Source: UBA1774 sp045628925 | Lineage (GTDB): Bacteria > Bacillota > Clostridia > Oscillospirales > Oscillospiraceae | Assembly (NCBI GenBank): GCA_045628925.1 | Contig: JAZQQF010000060.1 | Location: 1 to 5,375 of the forward strand | DNA: 5,375 bases | Direction: 5' to 3' | Shown: piece after piece, positions 4,707-5,375 of the stretch | How the letters are laid out: every line of letters begins with the position of its first letter | Position numbering within the stretch: the first letter of the stretch is position 1 | The notes under the pieces: model-generated | What the model was told of the DNA's origin: nothing | What the model saw: only the letters and a program-made list of their open reading frames with translations | The model's database searches: none | Position numbers and translations under genes: made by a program

Positions 4707-5375
4707 TCACTCCAAGTTTAAGAAAGCGCGCAGCACGGCTTCTCCGTCGTTCTGCACGGGGATCACCGGGACCCCCAGCGCCTGGGATACCGCCTCCAGA
4801 GGCGTGTCATCCAGAAATACGTCGCCGCCGTAGCGGAGCATGGAAACGCTGATGAGCAGCTTTTCTCCCAGCTCCCGGCCTTTGAGCTGCGCGATCAGAT
4901 CCTGCCCGGTGAGCAGACCCGCCACGTTGACGCTCTCGCCGAAAAAGCGGTTTTCGACGCCGTAGAGCTTTGCCTCTACAGCATAGCACGAATTTCGGAA
5001 AATTTGAAGCAGTTTTGTAAAAAGCGGCAGCGCGGCGCCGCCGGGGGCCACGGAGAAGGGGACGGCGTCCGGCGCTTCCGGCTGTTTCGCCAGCGCCTCC
5101 AGAAATTCGTCCTCCAGACTGCGGAGCATCCCCACCCCGTTTTCAAACTGGGGGAAACCCTCGTAGTAACCCCAATCCGGCACCTCCCGACCGGCCTTGC
5201 GCTAAAGCCCGTCGCCGCAGCAGAAAATGCGCTGGCCCAGCTTCGCTTTGCAGGCGTCGCCGAAGGCGTCCACCCGGTCGATGATCTCCCCGGCGATGGC
5301 GGCGTCCACCGGCGTGAGGGGATAAAGCCCCTCCCGGTGCTTCGTGAGGCCCACGGGCACCACGCTCACGCTGCT
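4707..5375 (-). pseudogene. DUF512 domain protein (PDZ/radical SAM family), C-terminal part, broken by an in-frame TAG
   Basis: This is the C-terminal region of the DUF512 family, whose full proteins (roughly 430-460 residues) usually carry a PDZ-like domain, a radical SAM domain and DUF512; the biochemical role is not known. The N-terminal part lies beyond the window. From the right edge the frame gives family sequence (SVSVVPVGLTKHREGLYPLTP ...), reaches CCGDGL, meets TAG (5204-5202), and continues in the same frame with RKAGRE, YYEGFPQFENGVGML and FFGESVNVAGLLTGQDL to a TGA at 4707-4709. Relatives have tyrosine at the TAG position (in ELYxKAG), so a single-base change explains it. After the TAG the longest possible piece begins at GTG 5183 (158 residues) but has no properly spaced ribosome binding site; the GGGAG abuts the GTG. 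The gene is directly upstream of der. It may be a true pseudogene, a sequencing error, or rarely a readthrough case. Confidence 0.85.
5202..5204 (-). other. In-frame amber (TAG) codon within the DUF512 gene
   Basis: The plus strand reads CTA, so TAG on the coding strand, in frame with conserved DUF512 sequence on both sides (57 codons before it inside the window). The other complete genes in this window end in TGA or TAA, so this is the only TAG in a coding frame here. Confidence 0.9.

Noticed and set aside
3349..4833. Long plus-strand open frame (494 codons) antisense to der
   Set aside because: It mirrors the der gene, whose GTPase motifs are unmistakable. Its product is histidine-, aspartate- and alanine-rich with no recognisable domain, as expected for the antisense of GC-rich coding DNA, and no ribosome binding site or promoter was seen.

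Overview
This window looks like chromosomal housekeeping DNA from a GC-rich member of the Clostridia (Bacillota), most likely of the Oscillospiraceae type. The grounds are a DegV family protein, a DUF512 gene directly upstream of der followed by a plsY-type gene, strong AGGAGG-type ribosome binding sites, near-consensus SigA promoters and a zinc-ribbon L28. The genus is an inference. No mobile element, CRISPR array, rRNA or tRNA was seen.

Five of the six other genes lie on the minus strand; rpmB alone is on the plus strand. Left to right: (1) 1-107, the 5' end of infC (translation initiation factor IF3), which appears to start at a non-canonical ATC codon. (2) 108-294, the infC control region: a TTGACA-N17-TATAAT promoter with a 15-bp palindrome over the -35 box, then a leader of about 150 nt that ends in a terminator-like hairpin directly before the infC ribosome binding site, so infC (and probably rpmI-rplT beyond the window) is likely controlled by attenuation. 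(3) 349-1194, a DegV/FakB-type fatty-acid-binding protein with its own promoter at 1239-1267. (4) 1295-2272, an RluA family pseudouridine synthase with an S4 domain. (5) 2305-2632, a single-gene plus-strand unit: extended -10 promoter, rpmB (L28) and a strong two-way terminator. (6) 2642-5375, a minus-strand operon in the order DUF512 protein, der, PlsY-like membrane protein, ending at the same two-way terminator.

Most genes bear on translation or ribosome assembly (IF3, L28, 23S-type pseudouridylation, the Der GTPase), with two lipid-linked proteins (DegV, PlsY-like).

Two parts of the last operon are abnormal. The DUF512 reading frame has an in-frame TAG at 5202-5204, with clear family sequence on both sides. 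The PlsY-like protein keeps the family's membrane layout and an intact frame but has lost the recognisable catalytic motifs, and the gpsA gene that often follows is absent. The other notable signals are the infC ATC start and attenuator, the palindrome on the infC promoter, and a terminator-like hairpin at the end of degV whose U-tract faces the opposite strand.
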